Shown here in pieces: positions 20,036-29,443 of a stretch of 64,000 nucleotides of DNA. The stretch spans positions 1 to 64,000 of the forward strand of contig CAIQUZ010000113.1 in the NCBI GenBank assembly GCA_903875135.1, given 5' to 3'. Within the stretch, counting starts at the first letter, position 1. Every line of letters starts with the position of its first letter. The position numbers were made by a program, and so were the translations under genes. The notes beneath the pieces are model-generated. The model searched no databases, was not told where the DNA came from, and saw only the letters and a list, made by a program, of their open reading frames with translations. The stretch comes from an uncultured beta proteobacterium (GTDB taxonomy: Bacteria; Pseudomonadota; Gammaproteobacteria; Burkholderiales; Burkholderiaceae).

Positions 20036-20716
20036 GTGACTCAAACGATTCATTTCACCCCCTCATCAAGTTTGTTACAACAACTTGATGAGGCACTGCC
20101 TCAAACCCAATGTACAAAATGTGGTTATCCAGATTGCCACTCTTACGCAAAGGCGATGTCTTTACAGGAGGCAGCGCATAATCGGTGTCCACCAGGTGGT
20201 CAAGAGGGAATTGATCGTCTGTCCAAAATCCTTCACCAAGCTTCGTTGAATTTAGATACTGAACATGGCGTAGAAAGACCCAGACCTCTTGCTGTCATTA
20301 AAGAAATGGAATGTATTGGCTGTACGCTGTGTATTAAAGCCTGCCCAGTAGATGCAATTGTCGGTGCAGCCAAACAACTCCATCTGGTGATTAATGATCG
20401 CTGCACAGGATGTGATCTCTGCGTGCCTCCCTGCCCTGTTGATTGTATTACGATGGTTTCAGTAACAACTACCTCAACTGGATGGAACGCATGGTCTCAA
20501 GATCTTGCTGATCAAGCTAAGAAAAATTACTACGCCAGAAAACTTCGCTTGGAGCGTGAGAAAAAAGACCTCGTCAAACGACAACACGCAAAAGCCGCAT
20601 CAAAGTTAAAGTCTGTTGGTCATTCTAATAGCGATGATGCAGCACGCAAAAAAGCGATTATCGAAGCAGCGATGGCCCGAGCCAAAGAAAAACTAGATCA
20701 GTGGAATACTAAATAA
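20036..20716 (+). CDS. RnfB-like ferredoxin, orphan and soluble
   Basis: An iron-sulfur protein of 226 residues. A 4Fe-4S domain of RnfB type (CTKCGYPDC then a Cys in HNRCPPGG) is followed by two classic 4Fe-4S motifs (CIGCTLCIKACP and CTGCDLCVPPCP) and a charged Lys/Arg/Ala-rich helix of about 70 residues. The usual RnfB N-terminal membrane anchor is absent and no other rnf gene is present. It starts with GTG at 20036, 15 bases after phaZ. Such orphan RnfB-like genes occur near nth in betaproteobacteria; the electron partner is unknown. Its last 8 bases overlap the convergent DUF1841 gene. Confidence 0.85.
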   Translation: MTQTIHFTPSSSLLQQLDEALPQTQCTKCGYPDCHSYAKAMSLQEAAHNRCPPGGQEGIDRLSKILHQASLNLDTEHGVERPRPLAVIKEMECIGCTLCIKACPVDAIVGAAKQLHLVINDRCTGCDLCVPPCPVDCITMVSVTTTSTGWNAWSQDLADQAKKNYYARKLRLEREKKDLVKRQHAKAASKLKSVGHSNSDDAARKKAIIEAAMARAKEKLDQWNTK

Positions 20717-21134
20717 GTAACTGTAATTCTTCGAGATAACTCTGCATGTTAGGCTCATTACCAGTCCGAGAAGACTCCCAAAGTACTCTGCCTAAACACT
20801 CCATCATTTGATGATGGGCACTATGCTCAGAATCAAGTTTCATCATCAAGTGTCGACAAATTTGCCGTATACCAATAGGTTGATCAATTTGCGTCTGTTC
20901 AGACAAACTCATGTGCATTGATAAATGTAAAAATGGATTTGTCTGCCCGTTTTCAACTGAAAAATCTTGGGCCTTAGCTGCCTCAGGCTGATCCAGAAGT
21001 GAATGATATTCAGGATGCTCAACCATCCAACGTGCGGCAATGGATTCTAGTGGTGTGAGAACACCAGAGTCTTGATGTTTTTTCCAAGCTCCACAAAAGA
21101 ATTCACGAACTTGATCTTTGCTTGGATTAAACAT
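20709..21134 (-). CDS. DUF1841 family protein
   Basis: About 141 residues starting MFNPSKDQVREFF, ending YLEELQLLI. The opening motif, HPEYH and the FLHLSMHMSLSEQ core are those of the DUF1841 family, which has no known function. It is soluble and rich in His and Met in the middle. The ATG at 21134 overlaps the end of nth by 8 bases (a GTG at 21137 is an alternative), so it is probably translated with nth. Confidence 0.85.
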   Translation of the reverse strand: MFNPSKDQVREFFCGAWKKHQDSGVLTPLESIAARWMVEHPEYHSLLDQPEAAKAQDFSVENGQTNPFLHLSMHMSLSEQTQIDQPIGIRQICRHLMMKLDSEHSAHHQMMECLGRVLWESSRTGNEPNMQSYLEELQLLI

Positions 21135-21780
21135 CACTCAGCTGCTTCTCTTTAAATTGACAAACCGCCATCACCGGACACTGCGAGCACAGTGGATTTC
21201 TCGCTTTACAGGTATAACGGCCTAGTAAAATCAGCCAGTGATGGGCGTTAAGTAAATAATGCTGAGGCACTCGTTTTAACAGCTGTTGTTCAACCGCTAA
21301 TACATCTTTACCCGGAGCAAGACCGGTTCGATTAGAAACCCGAAAGATATGCGTATCCACTGCCATCGTCAGATGACCAAAAGCGGTATTAAGAACCACA
21401 TTAGCCGTCTTACGACCAACGCCTGGAAGTGCTTCAAGAGACTCACGATCCTGTGGCACTACCCCATCATGCTCATCAACCAAGATTTGACAAGCTTGAA
21501 TCAAGTGTTTCGCCTTGGATTTGTAAAGTCCAATAGTTTGTATATATTTGATCAGTTTTTTTTCCCCAAGCTTTAATATTGCTTTAGGAGTATTCGCCAC
21601 GGGGAAAAGCTTTTGAGTCGCTTTATTGACCGATACATCAGTCGCTTGTGCCGATAATAAAACAGCAGTTAATAATTCAAATTCTGATGCGTATTGGAGC
21701 TCTGTTTTTGGATGCGGATTAATTTTTTTCAGCGTTGCAAAAAAAGCCTCGCGTTGCGCTGGATTCATCAGCTTAGGCAT
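21127..21780 (-). CDS. nth: Endonuclease III
   Basis: A DNA glycosylase and AP lyase for oxidised pyrimidines. It has 217 residues from the ATG at 21780; a longer reading from 21966 covers the HIT gene and is rejected. The helix-hairpin-helix is LPGVGRKTANVVL, with the lyase Lys in GRKTA, and the catalytic Asp is in VDTHIFRV. The [4Fe-4S] loop is C-x6-C-x2-C-x5-C at the C-terminus. The start overlaps the HIT gene stop by 8 bases. Confidence 0.96.
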   Translation of the reverse strand: MPKLMNPAQREAFFATLKKINPHPKTELQYASEFELLTAVLLSAQATDVSVNKATQKLFPVANTPKAILKLGEKKLIKYIQTIGLYKSKAKHLIQACQILVDEHDGVVPQDRESLEALPGVGRKTANVVLNTAFGHLTMAVDTHIFRVSNRTGLAPGKDVLAVEQQLLKRVPQHYLLNAHHWLILLGRYTCKARNPLCSQCPVMAVCQFKEKQLSDV

Positions 21781-22216
21781 TGTATTTACTCTTAAAATCA
21801 AAACTACGAATGGCTTCAAATAAGTCGAGTGCTTGCTGATGCCGCTCTTGCAATACACTTTGTGGCACTTCGCGTAACTTCCCCCCCCAAATCGACTCAG
21901 GGAAATACGCATCATCTTCCCACCTCGGAATGACATGCCAATGTAAATGTGGCACAAAATTACCAAAACTTGCTAGATTGACTTTATGCGGCTTGATCAT
22001 GTCGCGAATCAATTGCTCAACTTGACAAACAACTTGCATCAGCGCACTTCTTTGATTGGGTTCTAAGTCAGTCATTTCGGCTACATGAGCGTGCCAAACA
22101 ACACGTATTAAACCAGGAAATTCTGGCTCTAAAGGGGCTATAACACGTAGCACCGAATTAGAGACTAGGATATCTCCACCATCATGCGAACAAAAGTGAC
22201 ATTTATTATTTTTCAT
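21773..22216 (-). CDS. HIT-family hydrolase
   Basis: A histidine-triad nucleotide-binding protein of 147 residues. The triad is HLHWHVIPR. An N-terminal CHFC pair may bind zinc. Members hydrolyse nucleoside phosphoramidates or dinucleotides; the exact substrate is unknown. It is the first gene of the HIT-nth-DUF1841 run, whose members overlap end to start. The aceA terminator lies directly upstream. Confidence 0.9.
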   Translation of the reverse strand: MKNNKCHFCSHDGGDILVSNSVLRVIAPLEPEFPGLIRVVWHAHVAEMTDLEPNQRSALMQVVCQVEQLIRDMIKPHKVNLASFGNFVPHLHWHVIPRWEDDAYFPESIWGGKLREVPQSVLQERHQQALDLFEAIRSFDFKSKYNA

Positions 22217-22240
22217 TGAGGTAGTTTAACAATCCTTGAG

Positions 22241-22269
22241 AAAAAAAACCCGAGGATTTTGTCCTCGGG
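22241..22269 (-). terminator. Rho-independent terminator of aceA
   Basis: An 8-bp GC-rich stem (22249-22256 with 22262-22269), five-base loop, followed on the minus strand by eight T's. It lies 38 bases after the aceA stop and upstream of the HIT gene. The other strand also ends in a T-run and could act in reverse. Confidence 0.9.
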
Positions 22270-22306
22270 CTTTTTTCATGTTCACAGATGAGTGAACGGT
22301 AAAAAA

Positions 22307-23605
22307 TTAATGGAACTGCTCTTCTTCAGTAGATCCAGTCAGTGCAGTTACTGAAGACTTTCCACCTTGAATCACGGTTGTTACATCATCAAAGTAACCA
22401 GTCCCAACCTCTTGTTGATGTGACACAAAGCTATAGCCACGGTCTCTTGCAGCAAATTCAGGCTCCTGAACTTTTTCAACATATGCTGACATACCTCGTT
22501 TTGCATAGTCTTGAGCTAAGTCGTACATGTTGTACCACATCGAATGAATTCCAGCCAAAGTAATAAATTGGTATTTGTAACCCATCGCACCTAATTCACG
22601 TTGGAACTTCGCAATCGTTGCATCATCCAAATTCTTTTTCCAATTAAATGATGGTGAACAGTTATAAGCAAGTAGCTTGCCAGGATATTTCGAACGCACT
22701 GCTTCAGCGAATTTTTTAGCGAATTCAAGATCAGGCGTACCCGTCTCACACCAAACCATATCGGCATACGCAGCATATGCTACACCACGTGAAATAGCTT
22801 GATCAAGACCTTTGCGAGTTTTATAAAAACCTTCAGCAGTTCTCTCACCAGTAATAAAGGGCTGATCATTCGCATCGTAATCCGATGTCAATAAGTCTGC
22901 TGCCTCAGCATCTGTTCTAGCTAGGATCAGCGTTGGAACACCCATGACATCCGCCGCTAAACGCGCTGAATTAAGTTTTTGAACGGCTTCTTGAGTTGGA
23001 ACTAAAACTTTCCCTCCCATGTGCCCACATTTTTTCACGGAAGCTAACTGGTCTTCAAAGTGGACTCCTGCCGCACCAGACTCAATCATGGCCTTCATCA
23101 GTTCAAAGCCGTTTAGTACTCCACCAAATCCAGCTTCAGCATCTGCGACAATCGGAGCAAAATAATCAATATAACCAGCATCTCCAGGATTTACGCCCTT
23201 CGACCACTGAATCTCGTCAGCACGTTTAAACGTATTATTAATGCGCTCAACAACTTTAGGCACTGAATCCACTGGATATAAAGATTGGTCTGGATACATC
23301 TCAGCGCCACTATTAGCATCTGCAGCAACTTGCCAACCAGACAAATAAATGGCTTTAATACCAGCCTTCACTTGTTGCATCGCTTGACCACCGGTCAAAG
23401 CACCTAAACAATTAATGTAGGCCTCGTTATTGACCATATTCCATAATTTTTCTGCCCCATGACGCGCCAAAGTATGTTCAATCTGTAAGGAACCTCTCAA
23501 ACGCACAACATCATCCGCTGTATAGTTGCGCTGTATTCCTTTCCATCGTGGGTTTGTGTCCCAGTCTTTTTGAATCTCTGCTGCTGCTTGTTGACGCGTC
23601 TTCAT
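22307..23605 (-). CDS. aceA: Isocitrate lyase
   Basis: The first enzyme of the glyoxylate shunt, splitting isocitrate into glyoxylate and succinate. Its 432 residues match the short bacterial form. The active-site loop KKCGHMGGK is intact, and the metal site is seen in FEDQ and DADTEA-like segments (LARTDAEAA). GGAGAAA precedes the ATG. Malate synthase is not in the window. A 259-base AT-rich upstream region carries repeated TTAAAGT elements, suggesting dedicated control. Confidence 0.97.
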   Translation of the reverse strand: MKTRQQAAAEIQKDWDTNPRWKGIQRNYTADDVVRLRGSLQIEHTLARHGAEKLWNMVNNEAYINCLGALTGGQAMQQVKAGIKAIYLSGWQVAADANSGAEMYPDQSLYPVDSVPKVVERINNTFKRADEIQWSKGVNPGDAGYIDYFAPIVADAEAGFGGVLNGFELMKAMIESGAAGVHFEDQLASVKKCGHMGGKVLVPTQEAVQKLNSARLAADVMGVPTLILARTDAEAADLLTSDYDANDQPFITGERTAEGFYKTRKGLDQAISRGVAYAAYADMVWCETGTPDLEFAKKFAEAVRSKYPGKLLAYNCSPSFNWKKNLDDATIAKFQRELGAMGYKYQFITLAGIHSMWYNMYDLAQDYAKRGMSAYVEKVQEPEFAARDRGYSFVSHQQEVGTGYFDDVTTVIQGGKSSVTALTGSTEEEQFH

Positions 23606-23614
23606 GTATTTCTC

Positions 23615-23669
23615 CGTTAAAGTGTTTAAAAAATTTTAAAGTCTATTGAAGACTTTAAGTACTTTAACG
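23615..23669. repeat. Nested TTAAAGT/ACTTTAA repeats in the aceA leader
   Basis: Four copies of the heptamer lie within 55 bases. An outer inverted pair of 9 bases (23615-23623 with 23661-23669) encloses an inner inverted pair of 8 (23636-23643 with 23651-23658). The two right-hand copies also form a direct repeat with a 9-base period. They sit immediately upstream of the aceA ribosome site and could be an operator array or a leader stem-loop. Confidence 0.6.
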
Positions 23670-23813
23670 ATTTGGCACAAGCTCAAAATGATAGCTTTTT
23701 TAATATTTTTTATACAATAAAATCAATAATATATAAATTATTTTTCACAATAAGAAATGAGTAATCATCATTTAATAAATTTGTGCACCGCAAAAAACCT
23801 AGTGTTTTTACTG

Positions 23814-23840
23814 ATGAAAAATACATTTCATAATATGAAA
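23814..23840. repeat. ATGAAA/TTTCAT inverted repeats upstream of aceA
   Basis: TTTCATA and TATGAAA (23826-23832, 23834-23840) form a perfect palindrome around one base, preceded by a further ATGAAA at 23814-23819. They lie in the distal part of the 259-base AT-rich gap between aceA and the MFS gene. I see no gene in this gap; a regulatory role is a guess. Confidence 0.4.
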
Positions 23841-23864
23841 AATAGGCAATAGTAAAGGTTAATA

Positions 23865-25073
23865 CTAATTGAATTGGAGCGCGTGAGTTTTGTTATAGCG
23901 ATTGAGCTGACTCGCCACAACAACAGCGATTAATTGCAGGACCGCAATCGCGTAAAAAATCGTTTCTGGACTTTTCCAATCCATAAATAATCCAAATAAA
24001 ACAGGGCCTGAGGCCGCTCCGACATCAATCCCTGAATAGACAATACCAAACACCCTGCCAGAAGCCCCTTTTGGCGTTCCGGCTCTCACCATCAAATCTC
24101 GAGCTGGTCCAGCCATCCCACCACCAAAGCCCATCAAAGCAAAAATAACCGGGACAGTCCAGCCCGGCAATATTCCTAACCCAGCCACAATTGCCATCAA
24201 ACCAGAAATAAGAAATGCGGTAGTAATTACCCGATCAGGATCAGGAATTCTAGTTGCAACAAAACCACCAGCAATGAGTCCAATCGCACTGCTAATCATA
24301 AAAAGTGTGTAGGACGATGCGGTCAAACTGATCGGTATGTGATAAATATCTACCAATGCAGTAGAGGAAAAGCTTTGTATACCGGCAAATCCAAACGAGG
24401 TGAGATAAAAGAATAACCAACTCATCCACATACTTGGTAATTTAAATATGGATAAGGTCGGAATTGGTGTAACAGCTTCTTCTTGATTTTCAATAATGAC
24501 AGGCTCGGCTAGTTGATGCCGACGTACGATTAAGATCAAGAGTACAAGCGCTGCGAGTCCAGCAGCTCCAAATTCAGCCATCCTCCAGCTATCAAATACC
24601 GCGGTTAAACCCAACATAAATAATGGCGCAGCAGCCCATCCAAGATAACCCGTCACACCATGAATGGAATACGCATGTGGCAAGTTTTGCGGCTTGACCA
24701 TATTATTAATCATGGTGTAATCCACTGGATGAAATACTCCGTTGCCTAAACCAGCAAGAGCAACCCCAACCAAAAGCATCTCATAACTATGAGCTAAACC
24801 AAGTGCCAATGCCCCAAGTATGAGAAAAATCATACCTAAAAATAAAATGGGGCGAGGACTATATTTGTCAACCAGTAAACCACTAGTCGATTGAACGATG
24901 GACGAAACAACATAAAACGTCGTCATGAGCAAACCCAACTGGGCGTAGCTCAGACCAAATTCAACCTTGAGCCATGGAAACAATGGCGCAATAATTAAAT
25001 GAAAAAAATGGGAGATGCTATGAGCTAAACCAATCAAACTAATTAACTCAACATCTTTTTTACTGGAATTCAT
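23865..25073 (-). CDS. Major facilitator superfamily transporter, Fsr-like
   Basis: A 12-TM carrier of 402 residues. The motif between TM2 and TM3 (GLLVDKYSPRPIL) is the MFS loop signature. The opening segment SHFFHLIIAPLFPWLK and GNGVFHPVDY resemble fosmidomycin-resistance (Fsr)-type exporters. The substrate is unknown. It lies 19 bases downstream of clpB on the same strand, so it may share the clpB transcript. Confidence 0.82.
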   Translation of the reverse strand: MNSSKKDVELISLIGLAHSISHFFHLIIAPLFPWLKVEFGLSYAQLGLLMTTFYVVSSIVQSTSGLLVDKYSPRPILFLGMIFLILGALALGLAHSYEMLLVGVALAGLGNGVFHPVDYTMINNMVKPQNLPHAYSIHGVTGYLGWAAAPLFMLGLTAVFDSWRMAEFGAAGLAALVLLILIVRRHQLAEPVIIENQEEAVTPIPTLSIFKLPSMWMSWLFFYLTSFGFAGIQSFSSTALVDIYHIPISLTASSYTLFMISSAIGLIAGGFVATRIPDPDRVITTAFLISGLMAIVAGLGILPGWTVPVIFALMGFGGGMAGPARDLMVRAGTPKGASGRVFGIVYSGIDVGAASGPVLFGLFMDWKSPETIFYAIAVLQLIAVVVASQLNRYNKTHALQFN

Positions 25074-25091
25074 CCACCCATTTTACCGAAA

Positions 25092-27680
25092 TTAATGCAC
25101 TTGCCTTGTGAAAACAAATTCATTATTTTCAACATCGACGGGAATCACGTCTTTTGGACCAAATTTCCCCTCTAAAATCAATTTAGCAATTGGGTTTTCG
25201 ATTGCTTGCTGAATTGCACGCTTTAGTGGTCTTGCTCCAAAAACCGGATCAAATCCCGCATTGGCAATCTTCGCTAAGGCAGCATCACTAACATCAAGTT
25301 GCATATCCATTTTGGCAATACGATCCGTTAATCGTTGTAGTTGGATCTTTGCAATTGAACTAATTTGATGTTGACTGAGTGCATGGAAGACAACTACTTC
25401 ATCAATTCTATTTAAGAATTCAGGTCGGAAGTAATCTTTCACCTCTGTCCAAACCGCATCACGAATTTCATCTTGCGGTTTTCCAACCATCGCTTGAATC
25501 ACCTGTGAGCCCAAATTACTTGTCATCACAATCACCGTATTTTTAAAATCAACGGTTCGACCCTGTCCATCAGTCATACGACCATCATCAAGTACTTGCA
25601 AGAGAACGTTAAAGACATCAGGGTGTGCTTTTTCAATTTCATCTAGCAAAATAACACTGTAGGGCTTACGTCGAACAAGTTCCGTTAAATACCCCCCCTC
25701 TTCGTAACCAACATAACCAGGAGGAGCTCCAATCAACCTTGAGACACTATGTTTTTCCATGAACTCACTCATATCGATTCGAATCATGTGTTCATCACTA
25801 TCAAATAAGAATGTGGCTAAGGCTTTACAAAGCTCAGTTTTACCAACCCCTGTCGGCCCTAAGAACAGAAATGAGCCGTAAGGTCTTCCTTCGTCCGATA
25901 GTCCGGCACGCGATCGACGTATCGCATTAGAAACTGCTGCAATAGCATCATCCTGACCTACTACGCGCTGATGAAGATTTTGTTCCATACCCAATAACTT
26001 ATCGCGCTCACCCTGCATCATTTTTGATACGGGAATACCTGTTGCGCGAGAAACTACCTCAGCAATTTCTTCAGCACCAACCTGTGTTCTCAATAGTTTA
26101 TTTTTTACAGGCCCAGAGCTCTGCTCTTGTTTAGCGGCATTCTTTAATTTACCTTCAAGCTCTGGCAACTTTCCATATTGCAATTCTGCCACCTTATCCA
26201 ACTTACCCTCACGCTGTAAGCGCACAATGTCAGCTCGAATCCGATCAATATCTTCTTTAATATGCGCAGTACCCTGTGCCGCACCTTTCTCAGATTTCCA
26301 AATTTCTTCTAAGTCAGCCAGTTCTTTACTCAGCCGCGTAATTTCTTCTTCAATTAAATCAAAACGTTTAATGGATGCTTCATCTTTTTCTTTTTTGACC
26401 GCCTCACGCTCAATCTTCAACTGAATAATGCGGCGCTCTAGCTTATCCATCACCTCAGGCTTAGAATCAATTTCCATTTTAATTCTAGAAGCTGCTTCAT
26501 CAATCAGGTCAATTGCCTTATCGGGTAAAAAACGGTCCGTTATGTAACGATGAGAAAGCTCTGCGGCTGCCACAATGGCTGGGTCAGTAATTTCAACACC
26601 ATGGTGAAGTTCATACCGCTCTTGTAAACCCCGTAGAATGGCAATGGTTGCCTCTACGCTAGGTTCATCGACAATCACTCTTTGGAAACGTCGCTCAAGA
26701 GCAGCATCTTTCTCAATGTATTTACGGTACTCGTCAAGCGTCGTTGCGCCAACACAGTGCAACTCACCTCTGGCCAAAGCAGGCTTGAGCATATTGCCAG
26801 CATCCATGGAACCCTCTGTCTTGCCTGCACCAACCATGGTGTGTATCTCATCAATAAACACAATCGTTTGACCTTCGTCTTTCGCAATATCCGATAAGAC
26901 CGCTTTTAAGCGCTCTTCAAATTCACCTCTAAATTTTGCGCCAGCCAACAGTAAAGCCATATCTAAAACAAGTACGCGCTTATTCTTTAAAGACTCCGGC
27001 ACTTCGCCATTGACAATACGTTGTGCTAAACCCTCCACAATAGCCGTTTTACCCACCCCAGGCTCACCAATTAACACCGGATTATTTTTAGTGCGTCGCA
27101 TTAAGATTTGAATAACACGACGAATCTCATCGTCGCGACCAATAACTGGATCCAACTTACCCAATCGAGCTCGCTCAGTTAGGTCTACTGTGTATTTTTT
27201 TAATGCTTCACGTTGATTTTCTGCGTCATTAGAATTCACCGCCTGGCCTCCACGAACAGCGTCGATGGTGGATTCCAAACTTTTACGAGAGAGTCCCGCT
27301 GATTTAGCGGCTTTACCAAGATCACCTTTATCGTCTGCTAGAACGAGTAAGAACAATTCAATAGCGATAAATTGATCACCTCTTTTATTCGCTTCTTTTT
27401 CTGTGAGGTTTAACCAAGAGCCTAAACTTCTTCCAACCTGAACATCACCAGTTCCCTCTACTTGAGGTAACTTCTTCGTAATGGCTTCACAATTTGCCTC
27501 AAAGGCAGCAATATTAACTCCCGCACGACTTAATAAATTACGCGTTGCGCCATCACGATCCTTTAATAAAGCCAGCATAAGATGTTCAGGCTCAATAAAC
27601 TGATGATCGGAAGAAACAGCTAAGCTTTGAGCCTCAGCTAGAGCCTCTTGAAACTTGGTGGTTAACTTTTCGATTCTCAT
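25092..27680 (-). CDS. clpB: Disaggregase chaperone ClpB
   Basis: A hexameric AAA+ unfoldase that works with DnaK to rescue aggregates. Its 862 residues are typical. A Clp-N repeat domain (1-150) is followed by the first ATPase ([21 protein letters not shown]), the coiled-coil M domain (about 410-530) and the second ATPase ([22 protein letters not shown]). AAGGAAA precedes the ATG. A heat-shock-type promoter lies immediately upstream. Confidence 0.97.
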   Translation of the reverse strand: MRIEKLTTKFQEALAEAQSLAVSSDHQFIEPEHLMLALLKDRDGATRNLLSRAGVNIAAFEANCEAITKKLPQVEGTGDVQVGRSLGSWLNLTEKEANKRGDQFIAIELFLLVLADDKGDLGKAAKSAGLSRKSLESTIDAVRGGQAVNSNDAENQREALKKYTVDLTERARLGKLDPVIGRDDEIRRVIQILMRRTKNNPVLIGEPGVGKTAIVEGLAQRIVNGEVPESLKNKRVLVLDMALLLAGAKFRGEFEERLKAVLSDIAKDEGQTIVFIDEIHTMVGAGKTEGSMDAGNMLKPALARGELHCVGATTLDEYRKYIEKDAALERRFQRVIVDEPSVEATIAILRGLQERYELHHGVEITDPAIVAAAELSHRYITDRFLPDKAIDLIDEAASRIKMEIDSKPEVMDKLERRIIQLKIEREAVKKEKDEASIKRFDLIEEEITRLSKELADLEEIWKSEKGAAQGTAHIKEDIDRIRADIVRLQREGKLDKVAELQYGKLPELEGKLKNAAKQEQSSGPVKNKLLRTQVGAEEIAEVVSRATGIPVSKMMQGERDKLLGMEQNLHQRVVGQDDAIAAVSNAIRRSRAGLSDEGRPYGSFLFLGPTGVGKTELCKALATFLFDSDEHMIRIDMSEFMEKHSVSRLIGAPPGYVGYEEGGYLTELVRRKPYSVILLDEIEKAHPDVFNVLLQVLDDGRMTDGQGRTVDFKNTVIVMTSNLGSQVIQAMVGKPQDEIRDAVWTEVKDYFRPEFLNRIDEVVVFHALSQHQISSIAKIQLQRLTDRIAKMDMQLDVSDAALAKIANAGFDPVFGARPLKRAIQQAIENPIAKLILEGKFGPKDVIPVDVENNEFVFTRQVH

Positions 27681-27713
27681 GCTTTTTCCTTTACAGAAAG
27701 TATTATTACTCTC

Positions 27714-27742
27714 TACATAAGCATGAAATGATGAATTTCAAG
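27714..27742 (-). promoter_or_regulatory. Candidate sigma-32 (RpoH) promoter of clpB
   Basis: On the minus strand a perfect -35 CTTGAAA (27742-27736) is followed after 13 bases by GCTTATGTA (27722-27714), which keeps the C, AT and TA of the CCCCATNTA -10. Transcription would start about 25-30 bases before the clpB ATG. Confidence 0.6.
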
Positions 27743-27762
27743 AGTCCATCTAAAATAGTTTG

Positions 27763-28026
27763 ATGAAAGAAGAGATGAAAACTCCCAAAATATGGTCCAT
27801 TTACCTTTTAGAGTGTTCTGATGGTTCTTTTTATGCCGGAATTACGAATAATCTCGAACAACGCTTAATCACCCATAATGCGGGTTTAGGGGCCAAATAC
27901 ACACGAGGTAGAACGCCAGTCAAGTTATTGGAATTCAAAGAAGTCAACAGCCACTCTGAAGCACTTCAGCAAGAATACCAACTCAAAAAACTACCAAAAT
28001 CAAAAAAAAGAAGCTTTTTTAATTAA
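27763..28026 (+). CDS. GIY-YIG domain protein (UPF0213-like)
   Basis: About 87 residues forming a lone GIY-YIG fold: SIYLLECSDGSFYAGITNNL carries the motif (here IYLL ... YAGIT), followed by the conserved Arg in EQRLITHNAG and Glu in ALQQEYQLKK. Single-domain members are widespread and mostly uncharacterised nucleases. The start is ambiguous between the ATGs at 27763 and 27775. It is divergent from clpB, and its last 8 bases overlap the convergent UbiD-like gene, marking the edge of the catabolic island. Confidence 0.82.
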   Translation: MKEEMKTPKIWSIYLLECSDGSFYAGITNNLEQRLITHNAGLGAKYTRGRTPVKLLEFKEVNSHSEALQQEYQLKKLPKSKKRSFFN

Positions 28027-29434
28027 AGGAAACCTTGGTATTTGGTTCAATCTCTCGCTGCACATCAATAGTGTCTTCGCCAGGAATCCTCACTCTGGTA
28101 AATACATGTTCTTGATAGTTCATCGGGCGAGTAGCATCTAAGCCCATCTTCGAACTTAACCCTTGCTGATAAGGTGGTACTAAATCGCCACCTTCTTTCA
28201 TCCATTCAACCGTTGTTGAAGGGTCTAAAATAGACCCTTGAGCACCTTCTATAACTAATAAGTCGCGGTGTGCCTGGAATCTTGTCGCTACAGCCCATTC
28301 AACTTGCTGTGGTTGATGAACGTCAACATCCTCATCAACGACAATGACTTGCTTGACATCATAATGTGCGCCAAACGCCGCCATTATCACGTTCTTCGGT
28401 TGACCTTCATGCGTTTTTTTCAGCTTGACATAGAGATGATATCGAGCTACTCCACCAATGGATAAATGCACATCGAGTACCCCTTGAAAACTTCTTTGTA
28501 AATGTGACAGTAACGTTGACTCTCTCGGTATAGCTCCTAATAAAAGATGCTCCATCTCTGCAGGAATAATCGTGTGATAAATAGGCTCTTGACGATGGGT
28601 CAATACATCGACCTGAATCACCTCCCGACTTTCGCGAGCACTGTAATACTTCGGAAACTCACCAAAGGGCCCCTCCAGCTCACGCTCATGCGCTAATATC
28701 TTCCCCTCAATGACTATCTCAGCATTCGCTGGTACTCTAATTTCACTATTTTTACACTTGACAACATCTAAAGCTTTACCATGCAAAGCCCCGGCAATTT
28801 CTAATTCATCATGATCTAGGGGGGCAATTGCTTGCGAAGCAAGTAATGTTAGGGGATCAACGCCAATCACGATAGCCACATCCAAGGACTGATTGTTTTT
28901 TTCCGCATGCTTAAAAAAGGCAAACAAATGCCTTGGTAACATCAATATACCTAAACGCCCCGTCGGATGCAGTTGAATTCGATTAATAGACACATTCTGC
29001 TTGCCAGTGCTAGGGTTTCTAGCAATGACTAATCCAGCGGTAATGTAAGGACCATAGTCATGTTCACTGTGCGTAGGGATGGGCAGTAACTTATGTAAAT
29101 CAGGATTTTGAATCACTACCTCTTGGCAAGGAGCTGAGCTATTCCCAATATCATGCCAAGGAATCGGGTTTTCGGCTGCTTTACGAAAAGCCGGTAATAG
29201 CTCTTCTTCGGTAATGCCCATTGCCTCAGCAATCCAAGAGCGCTTTGACATAAATCCTGAAATGACAGGCATATCAAAACCTTGAGGATCTTGAAAATAA
29301 GTTGCTTTCTCACCATCTAATATTTTGGCAATTGCAGGTAATCGATGCTTTAGATCACAACCTTTTTTAATGACCGCAATACGGTCAGTTGTTTGCAAAT
29401 GCGTTAACCAAGTTCTGAGGTCAGTAAATTTCAT
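28019..29434 (-). CDS. UbiD-family decarboxylase, possibly furandicarboxylate decarboxylase (HmfF-like)
   Basis: A prenylated-FMN decarboxylase of 471 residues. Key positions are kept: Asn147 and Arg152 (NVSINR) and the Glu pair Glu254/Glu259 in EGPFGE, matching N168/R173 and E277/E282 of fungal Fdc1. UbiD enzymes decarboxylate aromatic, heteroaromatic or acrylic acids. Next to an hmfABCDE-type cluster the best guess is 2,5-furandicarboxylate to 2-furoate (HmfF), which is inference; other aromatic acids are possible. No UbiX prenyltransferase is in the window. It is the last gene of the minus-strand island, 9 bases after a Bug receptor. Confidence 0.8.
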   Translation of the reverse strand: MKFTDLRTWLTHLQTTDRIAVIKKGCDLKHRLPAIAKILDGEKATYFQDPQGFDMPVISGFMSKRSWIAEAMGITEEELLPAFRKAAENPIPWHDIGNSSAPCQEVVIQNPDLHKLLPIPTHSEHDYGPYITAGLVIARNPSTGKQNVSINRIQLHPTGRLGILMLPRHLFAFFKHAEKNNQSLDVAIVIGVDPLTLLASQAIAPLDHDELEIAGALHGKALDVVKCKNSEIRVPANAEIVIEGKILAHERELEGPFGEFPKYYSARESREVIQVDVLTHRQEPIYHTIIPAEMEHLLLGAIPRESTLLSHLQRSFQGVLDVHLSIGGVARYHLYVKLKKTHEGQPKNVIMAAFGAHYDVKQVIVVDEDVDVHQPQQVEWAVATRFQAHRDLLVIEGAQGSILDPSTTVEWMKEGGDLVPPYQQGLSSKMGLDATRPMNYQEHVFTRVRIPGEDTIDVQREIEPNTKVSFN

Positions 29435-29443
29435 GAGGCATCC

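Noticed and set aside
21781-21966. Extended endonuclease III starting at 21966.
   Set aside because: The extra 62 residues are the out-of-frame shadow of the HIT gene; the ATG at 21780 gives the family length.
23671-23690. Sigma-54-like TTGGCAC in the aceA upstream region.
   Set aside because: The -12 TTGC element is missing at the right spacing and the motif points away from aceA.
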